The notes under the pieces were generated by a model. It was not told where the DNA came from. It saw only the letters and a list, made by a program, of their open reading frames with translations, and did no database searches. A stretch of DNA of 18,856 bases, taken from the NCBI GenBank assembly GCA_036794995.1, contig DAIRFP010000096.1, positions 1 to 18,856 of the forward strand, read 5' to 3'. The DNA comes from DAIRFP01 sp036794995. GTDB taxonomy: Bacteria > Desulfobacterota > Binatia > UBA9968. The position numbers were made by a program, and so were the translations under genes. Each line of letters begins with the position of its first letter. The first letter of the stretch is position 1. Of the stretch, positions 1 to 7,263 are shown piece by piece.

Positions 1-125
1 GTGGCGGACCCGATAGAAGCATTCGGGAATGACGGACTCTAAGAGGTCTGGGAATGGCTCCGTACGCAGCTAGCTGCCGGGAATCAAACCCGCAGTGATT
101 CAATCCGACGACTCACAAGCCGATC
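1..125. other. Non-coding tail downstream of ftsZ with short hairpins
   Basis: No gene is supported here. Two small dyads can be seen: CCCGA at 9-13 pairs with TCGGG at 23-27 across a 9-nt loop, and GCAGCTAGCTGC at 66-77 is a perfect 12-bp palindrome. Neither is followed by a T-run on the minus strand, so neither is a convincing intrinsic terminator for the ftsZ transcript. The 9-27 dyad resembles short dispersed intergenic hairpins, but only one copy is visible. Confidence 0.4.
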
Positions 126-1337
126 TCAGTCCATCTGTCGTCTCAAGAAAGTGGGAATGTCGTATTCGTCGTCCTCTTCCTTGTCGCGCCCGAACTGAAA
201 CGTCGTCTTATTGAGAGTCACCGTCTCGGTCTCTTCACTGCCCTGCTTCCTACGCTGCCACGTGGGAGTATCCAAGTCATCGACGATGGTGCCCAAATGC
301 ACCACTTTCTTGTTTCTCTGGGGGGCGCTGGTAATACTCGCCACATTGACATTAACCGGCACCGGCTTGCGGTCCTGCCGATCTTCCCCGAACCCCGTGG
401 CGATGACGGTAATGCGAATCTCATCGGTCATATTCTCGTCGATGACCGAGCCGAAAATGATATTCGCCTCATCGTGGGCCTCTTCCTGAATCATCGACGC
501 AGCTTCATTGACCTCATGGAGACAAAGATCCGGCCCTCCGGTGATATTGATCAGCACCCCGCGCGCGCCTTGAATCGAAATGTCTTCGAGTAACGGACTG
601 GAGATGGCTTTTTGCGCCGCTTCGATGGCGCGATTCTCCCCCGACGCCGAGGCGGCGCCCATCAATGCCAGACCCATCTCCGCCATCACAGTGCGGACAT
701 CGGCGAAGTCGAGGTTGATCAAACCCGGCGTGATGATGAGGTCTGAGATGCCGCGGACGGCTTGAAGCAAGACATCATCCGCTCGGTGGAACGCTTCGAG
801 CATAGTGGTGGTCTTGGCGGCGATGCTAAGCAGCCGCTGGTTAGGGATGACAATCAAGGTATCCACGTTCTGCTTCAAATGCTCGATCCCTGCTTCGGCC
901 TGATGCATGCGCTTCTTGCCCTCGAAGATGAAGGGCTTGGTGACCACTCCCACCGTCAGGGCGCCGGCTTCCCGCGCCAACCGAGCCACCACCGGCGCGC
1001 CCCCCGTACCGGTTCCGCCTCCCATGCCGGCGGTGATAAAAATCATGTCGGCCCCGGCCACGTACTCTTTGATCAGCTCCTCGTCTTCCAAGGCTGCCCG
1101 CCGCCCGATTTCAGGATTGGCGCCGGCCCCAAGCCCTTTAGTCACGGTAGGACCGAGCTGAATCTTGACCGGCGCGCGGCTCGCATCCAAAGACTGCGCG
1201 TCGGTATTCGCCACCATAAAATCCACACCGGTCAGTTTGCTGCCGATCATGGTATTTATGGCGTTCCCGCCGCCGCCGCCGATTCCGATCACTTTGATGC
1301 GGGCTTTAAGATTTTCCGGTTCGACGATTTCAAACAT
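126..1337 (-). CDS. ftsZ: Cell division GTPase FtsZ
   Basis: FtsZ is the tubulin-like GTPase that polymerises at mid-cell into the Z-ring and recruits the divisome. The 403-aa product has the N-terminal glycine-rich nucleotide loop (residues 18-24), the tubulin signature GGGTGTG at 106-112 and the T7 synergy loop NLDFADV at 208-214, which completes the GTPase site of the next subunit. A variable linker leads to a C-terminal peptide, DEYDIPTFLRRQMD, of the kind that binds FtsA and other partners. I chose the ATG at 1335-1337 because AGGAGG lies 7 nt upstream (1345-1350). An in-frame ATG at 1364 would add nine poorly conserved residues and swallow that site. It is the last gene of the cluster, 41 nt after ftsA. 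Identity is certain from the motifs. Confidence 0.98.
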   Translation of the reverse strand: MFEIVEPENLKARIKVIGIGGGGGNAINTMIGSKLTGVDFMVANTDAQSLDASRAPVKIQLGPTVTKGLGAGANPEIGRRAALEDEELIKEYVAGADMIFITAGMGGGTGTGGAPVVARLAREAGALTVGVVTKPFIFEGKKRMHQAEAGIEHLKQNVDTLIVIPNQRLLSIAAKTTTMLEAFHRADDVLLQAVRGISDLIITPGLINLDFADVRTVMAEMGLALMGAASASGENRAIEAAQKAISSPLLEDISIQGARGVLINITGGPDLCLHEVNEAASMIQEEAHDEANIIFGSVIDENMTDEIRITVIATGFGEDRQDRKPVPVNVNVASITSAPQRNKKVVHLGTIVDDLDTPTWQRRKQGSEETETVTLNKTTFQFGRDKEEDDEYDIPTFLRRQMD

Positions 1338-1344
1338 AAGCGTT

Positions 1345-1350
1345 CCTCCT
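1345..1350 (-). promoter_or_regulatory. Strong ribosome binding site of ftsZ
   Basis: AGGAGG on the minus strand lies 7 nt before the ATG at 1337. It is the strongest Shine-Dalgarno match in the cluster, in keeping with the high FtsZ copy number usual in bacteria, and it decides the start in favour of 1337 over 1364. Confidence 0.85.
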
Positions 1351-1378
1351 TCAAATAGGGTCAATAATTTGTTTACGT

Positions 1379-2605
1379 TTAAAAGAACTCACTCAACCAA
1401 TCCGACATTCGATGCTTAACTTTGGACAGCATTCTGTCGTCGCGGCAACGCGAAAAGGCGCGTTCCTGCCGCTTCATGCCGTAGAGAACCAACCCGACCC
1501 CGGCGGCGTAAATCGGACTGGAGACGACATCGACCAGACCCCCCACATGGGTGGGACTGCCGAGCCGTACCGGCATACCGAGAAGCTGTTCCGCCATCTC
1601 GACAGCCCCCGGAAGCAGCATCGAACCCCCGGTCATGACGATGCCCGATGCCAAGGCACCCTCGTATCCCGATTTTGCGATTTCTCGCTGCACCAGTTGG
1701 AAAACTTCCTCCATGCGTGGCTCAATGATCTCGCAAAGGATTTGCCGCGACACGGTGCCCGCGGTCTTGCCCGCCACGCTGGGAACCTCCACTCGCTCTT
1801 CACCGGCAACCATAGACGCTTTAGCCAAACCGTAGCGTTGTTTAATGCGCTCGGCGTCGGCCGTGGGCGTCCGCAGGCCCGCTGCGATGTCATTGGTAAG
1901 GTGATTGCCGCCGACACCCAACACCGCACTGTGTCTCACTGTGCCATCGTGAAAAATAGCGATATCCGTCGTTCCACTGCCGATATCCACCAGCCCCACA
2001 CCCAGCTCGCGTTCTTCTCCGCCGAGGACCGCTCCCGCGGAGGCCAACGGCATCAAGACGATGTCTCCGACGCTAAGACCGGCGCGGCTGCAACATTTCA
2101 CAATGTTCTGCGTCGCGGTAACGGCGCTGGTGACAATATGGACCTTTGCCTCCAAGCGCACTCCGGACATTCCCAAAGGTTCTTTGATACCGTCCTGGTC
2201 GTCGACGATATAGTCTTGCGGTAGAATCTGCAGGACTTCCCGGTCCGTGGGAATCGCCACGGCTTTGGCCGCGTCGATGACGCGAACCAGGTCGCGTTGA
2301 CACACTTCCTTGTTCTTAACCGCGACGATGCCGTGACTGTTGAACCCCTTGATATGATTTCCCGATAGGCCGGTAAAAACCGTGTGAATTTCACACCCGG
2401 CCATCAGCTCCGCTTCTTCCACGGCGTTTTTGATGGAGTTCACCGTGCTTTCGATATTGACGACGACCCCTTTGCGCAGTCCTTGGGATGGATGGGACCC
2501 GATTCCGATAATTTCCATCCCTCGGTCGGTCATTTCGCCGACGACGGCGCAAACCTTCGAAGTGCCGATATCCAAACCCACGACGATACTGTGTTTCTTC
2601 GCCAT
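1379..2605 (-). CDS. ftsA: Cell division protein FtsA (actin-like Z-ring tether)
   Basis: FtsA is an actin-family ATPase that anchors FtsZ filaments to the inner membrane and signals to late divisome proteins. The 408-aa product is of normal length. It shows the phosphate-1 loop (GLDIGTSKV, residues 10-18), the FtsA-specific 1C (SHS2) region from about 85 to 165, phosphate-2 DIGSGTTD at 207-214 and the adenosine motif MTGGSMLLPG at 324-333. The last 17 residues (MLSKVKHRMSDWLSEFF) form an amphipathic helix typical of the membrane-targeting sequence. The ATG at 2605 has no good Shine-Dalgarno within 15 nt; the nearest purine-rich stretch is over 30 nt upstream. Translation may therefore depend on readthrough of ribosomes from ftsQ, whose stop is 39 nt upstream. 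Confidence 0.97.
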   Translation of the reverse strand: MAKKHSIVVGLDIGTSKVCAVVGEMTDRGMEIIGIGSHPSQGLRKGVVVNIESTVNSIKNAVEEAELMAGCEIHTVFTGLSGNHIKGFNSHGIVAVKNKEVCQRDLVRVIDAAKAVAIPTDREVLQILPQDYIVDDQDGIKEPLGMSGVRLEAKVHIVTSAVTATQNIVKCCSRAGLSVGDIVLMPLASAGAVLGGEERELGVGLVDIGSGTTDIAIFHDGTVRHSAVLGVGGNHLTNDIAAGLRTPTADAERIKQRYGLAKASMVAGEERVEVPSVAGKTAGTVSRQILCEIIEPRMEEVFQLVQREIAKSGYEGALASGIVMTGGSMLLPGAVEMAEQLLGMPVRLGSPTHVGGLVDVVSSPIYAAGVGLVLYGMKRQERAFSRCRDDRMLSKVKHRMSDWLSEFF

Positions 2606-2644
2606 AACTATCTGCTATTGCCTATGCGTGATGGGCGCTTTCCT

Positions 2645-3490
2645 TCACGGCCGAGGTCGCCTCAAGCGAGCCACGACCTGATCAGCAAAACTTGCATCCA
2701 ATACCGCTAAACGCTCCTCGTGTCCCTGCCAAAGCTTTAGCACGCGGTCCACACGTCGCAGCTTGTCCTCCCAGTCACCCCAACCCATGTGCAAAGCGAC
2801 GGGAAAAGCCGTGGTGTAAAGCACCAAGCGGCCCGTGGCTTCGAAATGGATCTCGGAAAGCGTGTGGGAATCCTGCGCCATCAAATCGCCGAGCCGCACC
2901 GCGTCTTGGATTTTTCTGCGTATCGCCGGATCACGAGTCCCAAGCTCTTCCGGACGCAGCCCGGTGAGCAGAGGAAATTGGACACTTTCTCCGGGTCCGA
3001 CTTCTTTAAAAACAACTCCGTCGGAATCCACATAGTAGAGTTTCCCCGTCGCCACGATAGCCTTGGGTGTTCGTTCCTCAATTTCGATCACCACCCGACG
3101 AGGAAATTCCCGGCGCACCAGAACGCGGCGCACCCAGGGATGTTTCGCGATCTTGTTTTCAATCGTCGCGGGCTCGATCCGCCACATGTTCATGCCGTGT
3201 TGGAGCCCCGCCAGGGTGACAATTTCATTACCGCCAAATTTCTCTCCGCCGCGCACCTGAATCTCCCCGACCGAGAAGTAGGGACTATCAACAAAGAACC
3301 GACCTGCCGAGGCCGCTGAGATCATCAACTGGCTGCGCCAGTCGTACAGGGCGATGGCCAAAACGATCAGAGCGGCGACGCCGCTGCCCATAGTGAGGCG
3401 CCGACGCCATCCATGGTGGTTGCGTTTGCGATTGTCCCGGCGATAGACGGCGAGGTGCATCGTTCTACTCTTGCTTAAGGGGCCGGCCAT
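2645..3490 (-). CDS. ftsQ: Cell division protein FtsQ (POTRA-domain divisome protein)
   Basis: FtsQ is a bitopic inner-membrane protein that links early and late divisome components through the FtsQ-FtsB-FtsL complex. The 281-aa product has a basic cytoplasmic N-terminus, one membrane segment at about 34-50 and a periplasmic POTRA domain at about 71-140 (FSVGEIQVRGG ... HPWVRRVLVRREFPRRVVIEIEER), followed by the FtsQ beta domain. The ATG at 3490 overlaps the murB 3' end by 16 nt and has GGGAG too close to it. A second in-frame ATG at 3460 would start 14 nt after the murB stop and give a 271-aa protein, with all domains intact. The exact start is therefore open. No ddl gene lies between murB and this gene. 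Confidence 0.95.
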   Translation of the reverse strand: MAGPLSKSRTMHLAVYRRDNRKRNHHGWRRRLTMGSGVAALIVLAIALYDWRSQLMISAASAGRFFVDSPYFSVGEIQVRGGEKFGGNEIVTLAGLQHGMNMWRIEPATIENKIAKHPWVRRVLVRREFPRRVVIEIEERTPKAIVATGKLYYVDSDGVVFKEVGPGESVQFPLLTGLRPEELGTRDPAIRRKIQDAVRLGDLMAQDSHTLSEIHFEATGRLVLYTTAFPVALHMGWGDWEDKLRRVDRVLKLWQGHEERLAVLDASFADQVVARLRRPRP

Positions 3491-4428
3491 TCTCCCAGCA
3501 GCCGGACTTCCGGCTCCAGTTCGAGGCCGAACCGGGCTTTGACTTCGGCCCGGGCCAACTCCATCAACCGCCGTACGTCTTCCCCTTTAGCGCCACCGCG
3601 GTTAACAATAAAATTTCCGTGCCGCTCCGAGATCTGTGCGAATCCTATCTGCTTGCCCTTTAGGCCCGCGGCCTCCACCAGCCTTCCGGCGAAATCCCCC
3701 GGTGGATTTCGAAACATGGAACCGGAGTTGGGGTAGCCCGTGGGCTGGCTGGTCTTCCGCTTCGTCACCAGCTCGCGTACTTTGGCGCTTACCGTCGCGG
3801 CGTCTTCTTGCCGCAATCGGAGATGCACCTCGGTCACCACCATGCCCAGCGGCAGATGTGAATCACGATAAGTAAAAATCATTTCATTCCTGGAGCGGCG
3901 GAACGACTCGCCCTCCCGTGTAAAGCCATCGACCCGATCGATGACCTTTTCAAATTCGGCACCGTAGGCTCCGGCGTTCATGAAGAGAGCGCCACCGATG
4001 GTGCCTGGAATCCCTTCGGCGAACTCCAGTCCGCCGTAGCCTTTGCGGGCCGCTTCCCTCACCAGCTGCGTGACGGCAAAAGCCGCACCGACTTTGACCC
4101 AAATGATTTCGCCTTCAGGGCGCCACTGAACACGCTTGAACTCTCCCGCCAGATGAATCACGGCGCCACGTATGCCGCGGTCGCTAATCAAGACGTTGCT
4201 GCCATTACCCAGCAGACAAACCGGTGTGCCGGTCTGGTTGAGCATCTGCAATACCCGAGTTAGCGCGTCACCTTTTTCCACATCGATGAAAAAATCCGCC
4301 GGACCACCCACCTTCATCGACGTGTAACGTGCCATCGGCTCGGCGAGTTTGAGCTTGACGCCGGCAATCAGTTTCAGTTCCCGGGCTAAGCCCGTTTCGT
4401 CACTTTCCTGTATCATCGGAACCATCAT
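3475..4428 (-). CDS. murB: UDP-N-acetylenolpyruvoylglucosamine reductase MurB
   Basis: MurB is a cytoplasmic flavoenzyme that uses NADPH to reduce UDP-GlcNAc-enolpyruvate to UDP-MurNAc, the second committed step of peptidoglycan precursor synthesis. The 317-aa product shows the FAD-binding motifs YTSMKVGGPADFF (35-47), GNGSNVLI (74-81) and GIPGTIGGALFMNAGAYG (139-156). The catalytic region is NSGSMFRNP, with the probable proton-donor serine at S237, and the C-terminal glutamate lies in EPEVRLLG, probably E307. The length suggests a type II MurB without the extra E. coli loop. Several Met codons at the N-terminus (residues 1, 2 and 5) make the exact start uncertain and none has a clear ribosome binding site. 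It is separated from murC by an unusual 100-nt repetitive spacer. Confidence 0.97.
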   Translation of the reverse strand: MMVPMIQESDETGLARELKLIAGVKLKLAEPMARYTSMKVGGPADFFIDVEKGDALTRVLQMLNQTGTPVCLLGNGSNVLISDRGIRGAVIHLAGEFKRVQWRPEGEIIWVKVGAAFAVTQLVREAARKGYGGLEFAEGIPGTIGGALFMNAGAYGAEFEKVIDRVDGFTREGESFRRSRNEMIFTYRDSHLPLGMVVTEVHLRLRQEDAATVSAKVRELVTKRKTSQPTGYPNSGSMFRNPPGDFAGRLVEAAGLKGKQIGFAQISERHGNFIVNRGGAKGEDVRRLMELARAEVKARFGLELEPEVRLLGEWPAP

Positions 4429-4528
4429 GGATGTTATTGGAGTATGGAGTGATGGGGAAGACGCAATTTTCCCAGTATTTCAGTTTTCCAATACTCCAGC
4501 ATTCCAATACTCCAGCACTCCATTTAAC
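4429..4528 (-). repeat. murC-murB spacer with 8-bp-period tandem repeat and inverted arm
   Basis: On the + strand a 16-bp unit, TTCCAATACTCCAGCA, occurs twice in perfect tandem (4486-4501 and 4502-4517) and is followed by CTCCAT. Internally it is an 8-bp period: TCCAATAC, TCCAGCAT, TCCAATAC, TCCAGCAC. At 4436-4451 the opposite strand carries a related arm (ATTGGAGTATGGAGTG), so the transcript could fold TGGAGTAT against ATACTCCA in a long imperfect hairpin. This is the largest ordinary gap in the cluster and holds no ORF of note. It could be neutral expansion, an attenuator-like RNA structure or a dispersed repeat; the sequence alone does not tell. Confidence 0.75.
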
Positions 4529-5899
4529 TTATTGGAGCGCTTCTACGAGCGCCTCCCCTACTTTGTAAATGTCCCCCGCACCCAAGGTCAGCACCACATC
4601 TCCTGAGACGAGTCGACCGGCAAGCTGCGCTGCGATCTGGCTTTTGTCGGCAATAAACTCGACGTCCAGGTGGCCTTTCCGCTTGATCGCTTGATAGAGC
4701 ACAGCGCTGCTTGCGCTGGGTATCGGATCTTCCCCCGCCGCATAGATCTCCGTCAGAATGAGCCGGTCGGCGCCTTCGAAAGCGGTCAAGAAATCATCAA
4801 AGAGATCTCGTGTTCGGCTATAGCGGTGGGGTTGAAAGATTACCGTTAGGGGTCGCTTCCAACTTTCACGAATCGCGCCAATCGTCGCCTGAATCTCCAC
4901 GGGATGATGGCCGTAATCGTCGATAATCATAATTCCTTTGGGCTCCCCTTTGATCTCAAAGCGCCGGTGAATCCCGCTGAACGCTTCCAAAGCCTCGGCG
5001 GCGCGGGAAAAGGGAACTTCCAATTCCTGGGCGACGGCAACCGCGGCCAGCGCGTTAGTCGCGCTGTGGCGACCGAGAAGCTGCAGGCTCAATTTTCCCA
5101 ACGCTTCGGATCGGTGGAGCACCGATAACTCGACGCCATCAGTTTTGATCTTGAGGTCCTGGGCGGAAAAATCAGCTTCGGGTGACAATCCATAGGTCGT
5201 GAAACGTTTCCGTACTTTGGGTAGCAAAGCCCGCACATTGGCGTTGTCCAAACACAGCACCGCGAGCCCATAAAAGGGTATCTTGTTGATGAAATCCAAA
5301 AAGCTCTCGTTCAAGCGCTCCATCGTCTGATGGAAATCCATATGTTCTCGATCGATGTTGGTAACCACAGCGATGGTCGGGGAAAGCAGCAGAAAGCTAC
5401 CATCGCTTTCATCAGCCTCGGCGACGAGAATCTCGCCTTGCCCCATTTTGGCATTCGTCCCGAGCATGCGGACCCGTCCACCGATGACGATCGTCGGATC
5501 CATACCGGCAGCGCTCAACACTGCGGCGACCATCGAAGTCGTGGTGGTTTTGCCATGGCTGCCGGCGACGGCAATGCCGTACTTCATGCGCATGAGCTCA
5601 GCCAGCATCTCGGCCCGCGGGATGACCGGAATGTGCCTGCGCCGCGCTTCCAAAACTTCCGGATTGGCGTATTTAACCGCTGTGGAGATCACGACCACGG
5701 AAGGATTAACCGCAAGGTTGTCTTCTTGATGGCCAGCGAACACCTGCGCTCCCAACTTCCGGAGTCGTTCCGTTACTTCGCTTTCGTGCAGATCCGAGCC
5801 GGTAACCGCATAGCCCAGGTTCAACAGCACTTCAGCAATCCCGCTCATGCCGATGCCGCCGATGCCAACAAAGTGGACTCGGTGCTTTTTTTGCAACAT
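4529..5899 (-). CDS. murC: UDP-N-acetylmuramate--L-alanine ligase MurC
   Basis: MurC is the cytoplasmic ATP-dependent ligase that adds L-alanine to UDP-MurNAc, the first amino acid of the stem peptide. The 456-aa product has the MurC N-terminal Rossmann motif VHFVGIGGIGMSGIAEVL (8-25), the Mur ligase P-loop GSHGKTTTT (113-121), the EADESDGSF segment of the central domain and a C-terminal domain with DDYGHHP and FQPHRYSR. The ATG at 5899 has AGGA at 5907-5910, 7 nt upstream. It begins 26 nt after murG and is followed by the repetitive spacer before murB. The motifs GSHGKT and GHHP separate it from the other Mur ligases here and from Mpl. Confidence 0.98.
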   Translation of the reverse strand: MLQKKHRVHFVGIGGIGMSGIAEVLLNLGYAVTGSDLHESEVTERLRKLGAQVFAGHQEDNLAVNPSVVVISTAVKYANPEVLEARRRHIPVIPRAEMLAELMRMKYGIAVAGSHGKTTTTSMVAAVLSAAGMDPTIVIGGRVRMLGTNAKMGQGEILVAEADESDGSFLLLSPTIAVVTNIDREHMDFHQTMERLNESFLDFINKIPFYGLAVLCLDNANVRALLPKVRKRFTTYGLSPEADFSAQDLKIKTDGVELSVLHRSEALGKLSLQLLGRHSATNALAAVAVAQELEVPFSRAAEALEAFSGIHRRFEIKGEPKGIMIIDDYGHHPVEIQATIGAIRESWKRPLTVIFQPHRYSRTRDLFDDFLTAFEGADRLILTEIYAAGEDPIPSASSAVLYQAIKRKGHLDVEFIADKSQIAAQLAGRLVSGDVVLTLGAGDIYKVGEALVEALQ

Positions 5900-5925
5900 C
5901 TCTAATTCCTGTCACCACCCGCACA

Positions 5926-6993
5926 CTACCCGCGCACAAGAGCATGGCACTCGTCGACGATTCGAGCCGCCGCTTCCGGTCGCCCCATCCTGCGCGCCGC
6001 AGCACTCATGGTTTCGATCCTTTCACGATCTGCGACATAGCTTCGGATCCGTCCGGCCAAAAGCTCTCCGTTCAGTTCCTGATCGAGAATCATCTCTGCC
6101 GCGCCCCGATCTCGGAGCGCTTGCGCGTTGCCGCGCTGATGGTCATAAATCGCGTAAGGATAAGGCACTAAAACGGCCGCCTTGCCGAAGGCCGTGAGTT
6201 CCGCCACCGTGGTCGCGCCGGCCCGGCAAACGACTAAGTCGGCGCGGGCATACGCTTCATCCATTTTTTCGATGAACGGGTGCACCTCCGCTGCAAAGAC
6301 TAGAGAATCGTAAGCCGCTTTGATCGCGGCGAAGTCCGCAGCGCCGGTTTGGTGAATCACCTCAAGTCCGGCGGCGAGATCCGTTAGTCTTCTCAGCGCA
6401 TCGATAGCCGCGAGATTGATGCGATGAGCCCCGGCGCTGCCGCCGAACACGAGCAGCACAAATTTTTCGCTCCGCTTAACTTCCGGCAACTGACGCCAAC
6501 GCACCGGGTTCCCCGTCGCCAAAACATTTCCGCCGGAAAAATAGGCCATACTCTCGCCGTAGGAGGTAAAAACCCGATCGACAAACCGGGCGAGAAGTTT
6601 GTTGGTAAAACCAGGCCGGAGATTCTGCTCCATGATCGCGCAATGAAGGCGGCGCAACTTTGCCGCCAACAGCAGGGGACCTGAGGCGTAGCCGCCGAGA
6701 CCGATGACAACGTCGGGCCGAAATTTGCGAATGATACTCAGTGAACGGAGGAGGCCGACGGGGATACCCCAGACACCGTCCGCTAGACCGCGGATACCCC
6801 TACCTTTCAGCCCTCTCACGGGAACCGTTTCAAGCCTGAACCCTTCCCGTGGCAGAACCCTGGCTTCGATGCCCTGCTCGGTTCCCACGAACAATATTTC
6901 CGTCATTGAGTCACGCCGTTGAAATTCGCGCGCCACAGCCAGCCCCGGGAACAAATGGCCACCGGTTCCCCCGCCAGCAAAGATTACGCGCAT
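5926..6993 (-). CDS. murG: UDP-GlcNAc:lipid I N-acetylglucosamine transferase MurG
   Basis: MurG is a peripheral inner-membrane GT-B glycosyltransferase (GT28) that converts lipid I to lipid II on the cytoplasmic face. The 355-aa product has the G-loop GGGTGGHLFPGLAV (7-20), GGYASGP (100-106), EQN at 122-124, GGSAGA (184-189) and the UDP-GlcNAc site CRAGATTVAEL (256-266) with DHQRGNA (284-290). The ATG at 6993 begins two bases after the stop of the last ftsW-derived repeat ORF. AGGAG at 7003-7007, inside that repeat copy, is 9 nt upstream. This means the copy next to murG doubles as its translation initiation region, and the other copies have that site weakened (AGAAG). Confidence 0.98.
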   Translation of the reverse strand: MRVIFAGGGTGGHLFPGLAVAREFQRRDSMTEILFVGTEQGIEARVLPREGFRLETVPVRGLKGRGIRGLADGVWGIPVGLLRSLSIIRKFRPDVVIGLGGYASGPLLLAAKLRRLHCAIMEQNLRPGFTNKLLARFVDRVFTSYGESMAYFSGGNVLATGNPVRWRQLPEVKRSEKFVLLVFGGSAGAHRINLAAIDALRRLTDLAAGLEVIHQTGAADFAAIKAAYDSLVFAAEVHPFIEKMDEAYARADLVVCRAGATTVAELTAFGKAAVLVPYPYAIYDHQRGNAQALRDRGAAEMILDQELNGELLAGRIRSYVADRERIETMSAAARRMGRPEAAARIVDECHALVRG

Positions 6994-6995
6994 CG

Positions 6996-7127
6996 CTACA
7001 CTCTCCTGCGAGAGAGTCCCAGGAGTATCCCTGCCTCCGTTAAGTTGATCACCATCGCCGATCCGCCATAGCTGATGAAGGGCAACACCAGTCCCCTGCT
7101 GAGCATCAACCCCATAACCACACCCAT
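6996..7127 (-). CDS. 43-aa ORF duplicating the FtsW C-terminus, copy 1
   Basis: This intact ORF encodes 43 residues corresponding to FtsW residues 322-364: MGVVMGLM, then LSRG in place of the PTKG of the full protein, then LVLPFISYGGSAMVINL and the tail GLSRRRV. It covers the last transmembrane helix of a SEDS protein plus the loop before it. Its ATG lies two bases after the stop of copy 2, and its TAG lies two bases before the murG ATG. It has lost any upstream ribosome binding site of full strength (AGAAGAG precedes it), so expression would need termination-reinitiation. It could be a translated mini-membrane peptide or simply a duplication remnant kept open by chance. Confidence 0.45.
   Translation of the reverse strand: MGVVMGLMLSRGLVLPFISYGGSAMVINLTEAGILLGLSRRRV
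7003..7007 (-). promoter_or_regulatory. murG ribosome binding site inside repeat copy 1
   Basis: AGGAG on the minus strand lies 9 nt before the murG ATG. At the equivalent positions of copies 2 and 3 the sequence is AGAAG, a synonymous Arg codon change (AGG to AGA). Only the copy that precedes murG keeps the full Shine-Dalgarno match. Confidence 0.7.
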
Positions 7128-7129
7128 GG

Positions 7130-7261
7130 CTACACTCTTCTGCGAGAGAGTCCCAGGAGTATTCCTGCCTCCGTCAAGTTGATCACCATCGCCGATCCGC
7201 CATAGCTGATGAAGGGCAACACCAGTCCCCTGCTGAGCATCAACCCCATAACCACACCCAT
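7130..7261 (-). CDS. 43-aa ORF duplicating the FtsW C-terminus, copy 2
   Basis: This ORF starts two bases after the ftsW stop codon and ends two bases before the ATG of copy 1. It encodes exactly the same 43 residues as copy 1: the three nucleotide differences inside the ORF (CTG-type TTG/TTA, GGA/GGG, AGA/AGG) are all synonymous. Its last part is identical in DNA to the true ftsW end, while its first part shares the LSRG variant with copy 1, so it is a mosaic of the two. Whether it is translated is unknown. If it is, the product would be a very hydrophobic single-span peptide. Confidence 0.45.
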   Translation of the reverse strand: MGVVMGLMLSRGLVLPFISYGGSAMVINLTEAGILLGLSRRRV

Positions 7262-7263
7262 GG

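Noticed and set aside
66..77. GCAGCTAGCTGC palindrome as ftsZ terminator
   Set aside because: The fold would have almost no loop and no T-run follows on the minus strand.
77..93. T-arm-like stem-loop of a tRNA on the minus strand (CGGG-TTTGATT-CCCG)
   Set aside because: No anticodon or D arm can be folded upstream and no acceptor stem or CCA follows, so it is not a tRNA gene.
1338..1364. Longer FtsZ N-terminus starting at 1364
   Set aside because: It would cover the strong AGGAGG site that serves the ATG at 1337, and the added residues are not typical of FtsZ.
1338..1400. Separate ftsZ promoter in the ftsA-ftsZ gap
   Set aside because: TTGACC occurs near 1355-1365 on the minus strand but no -10 can be placed before the ribosome site; upstream AT-rich matches are poor.
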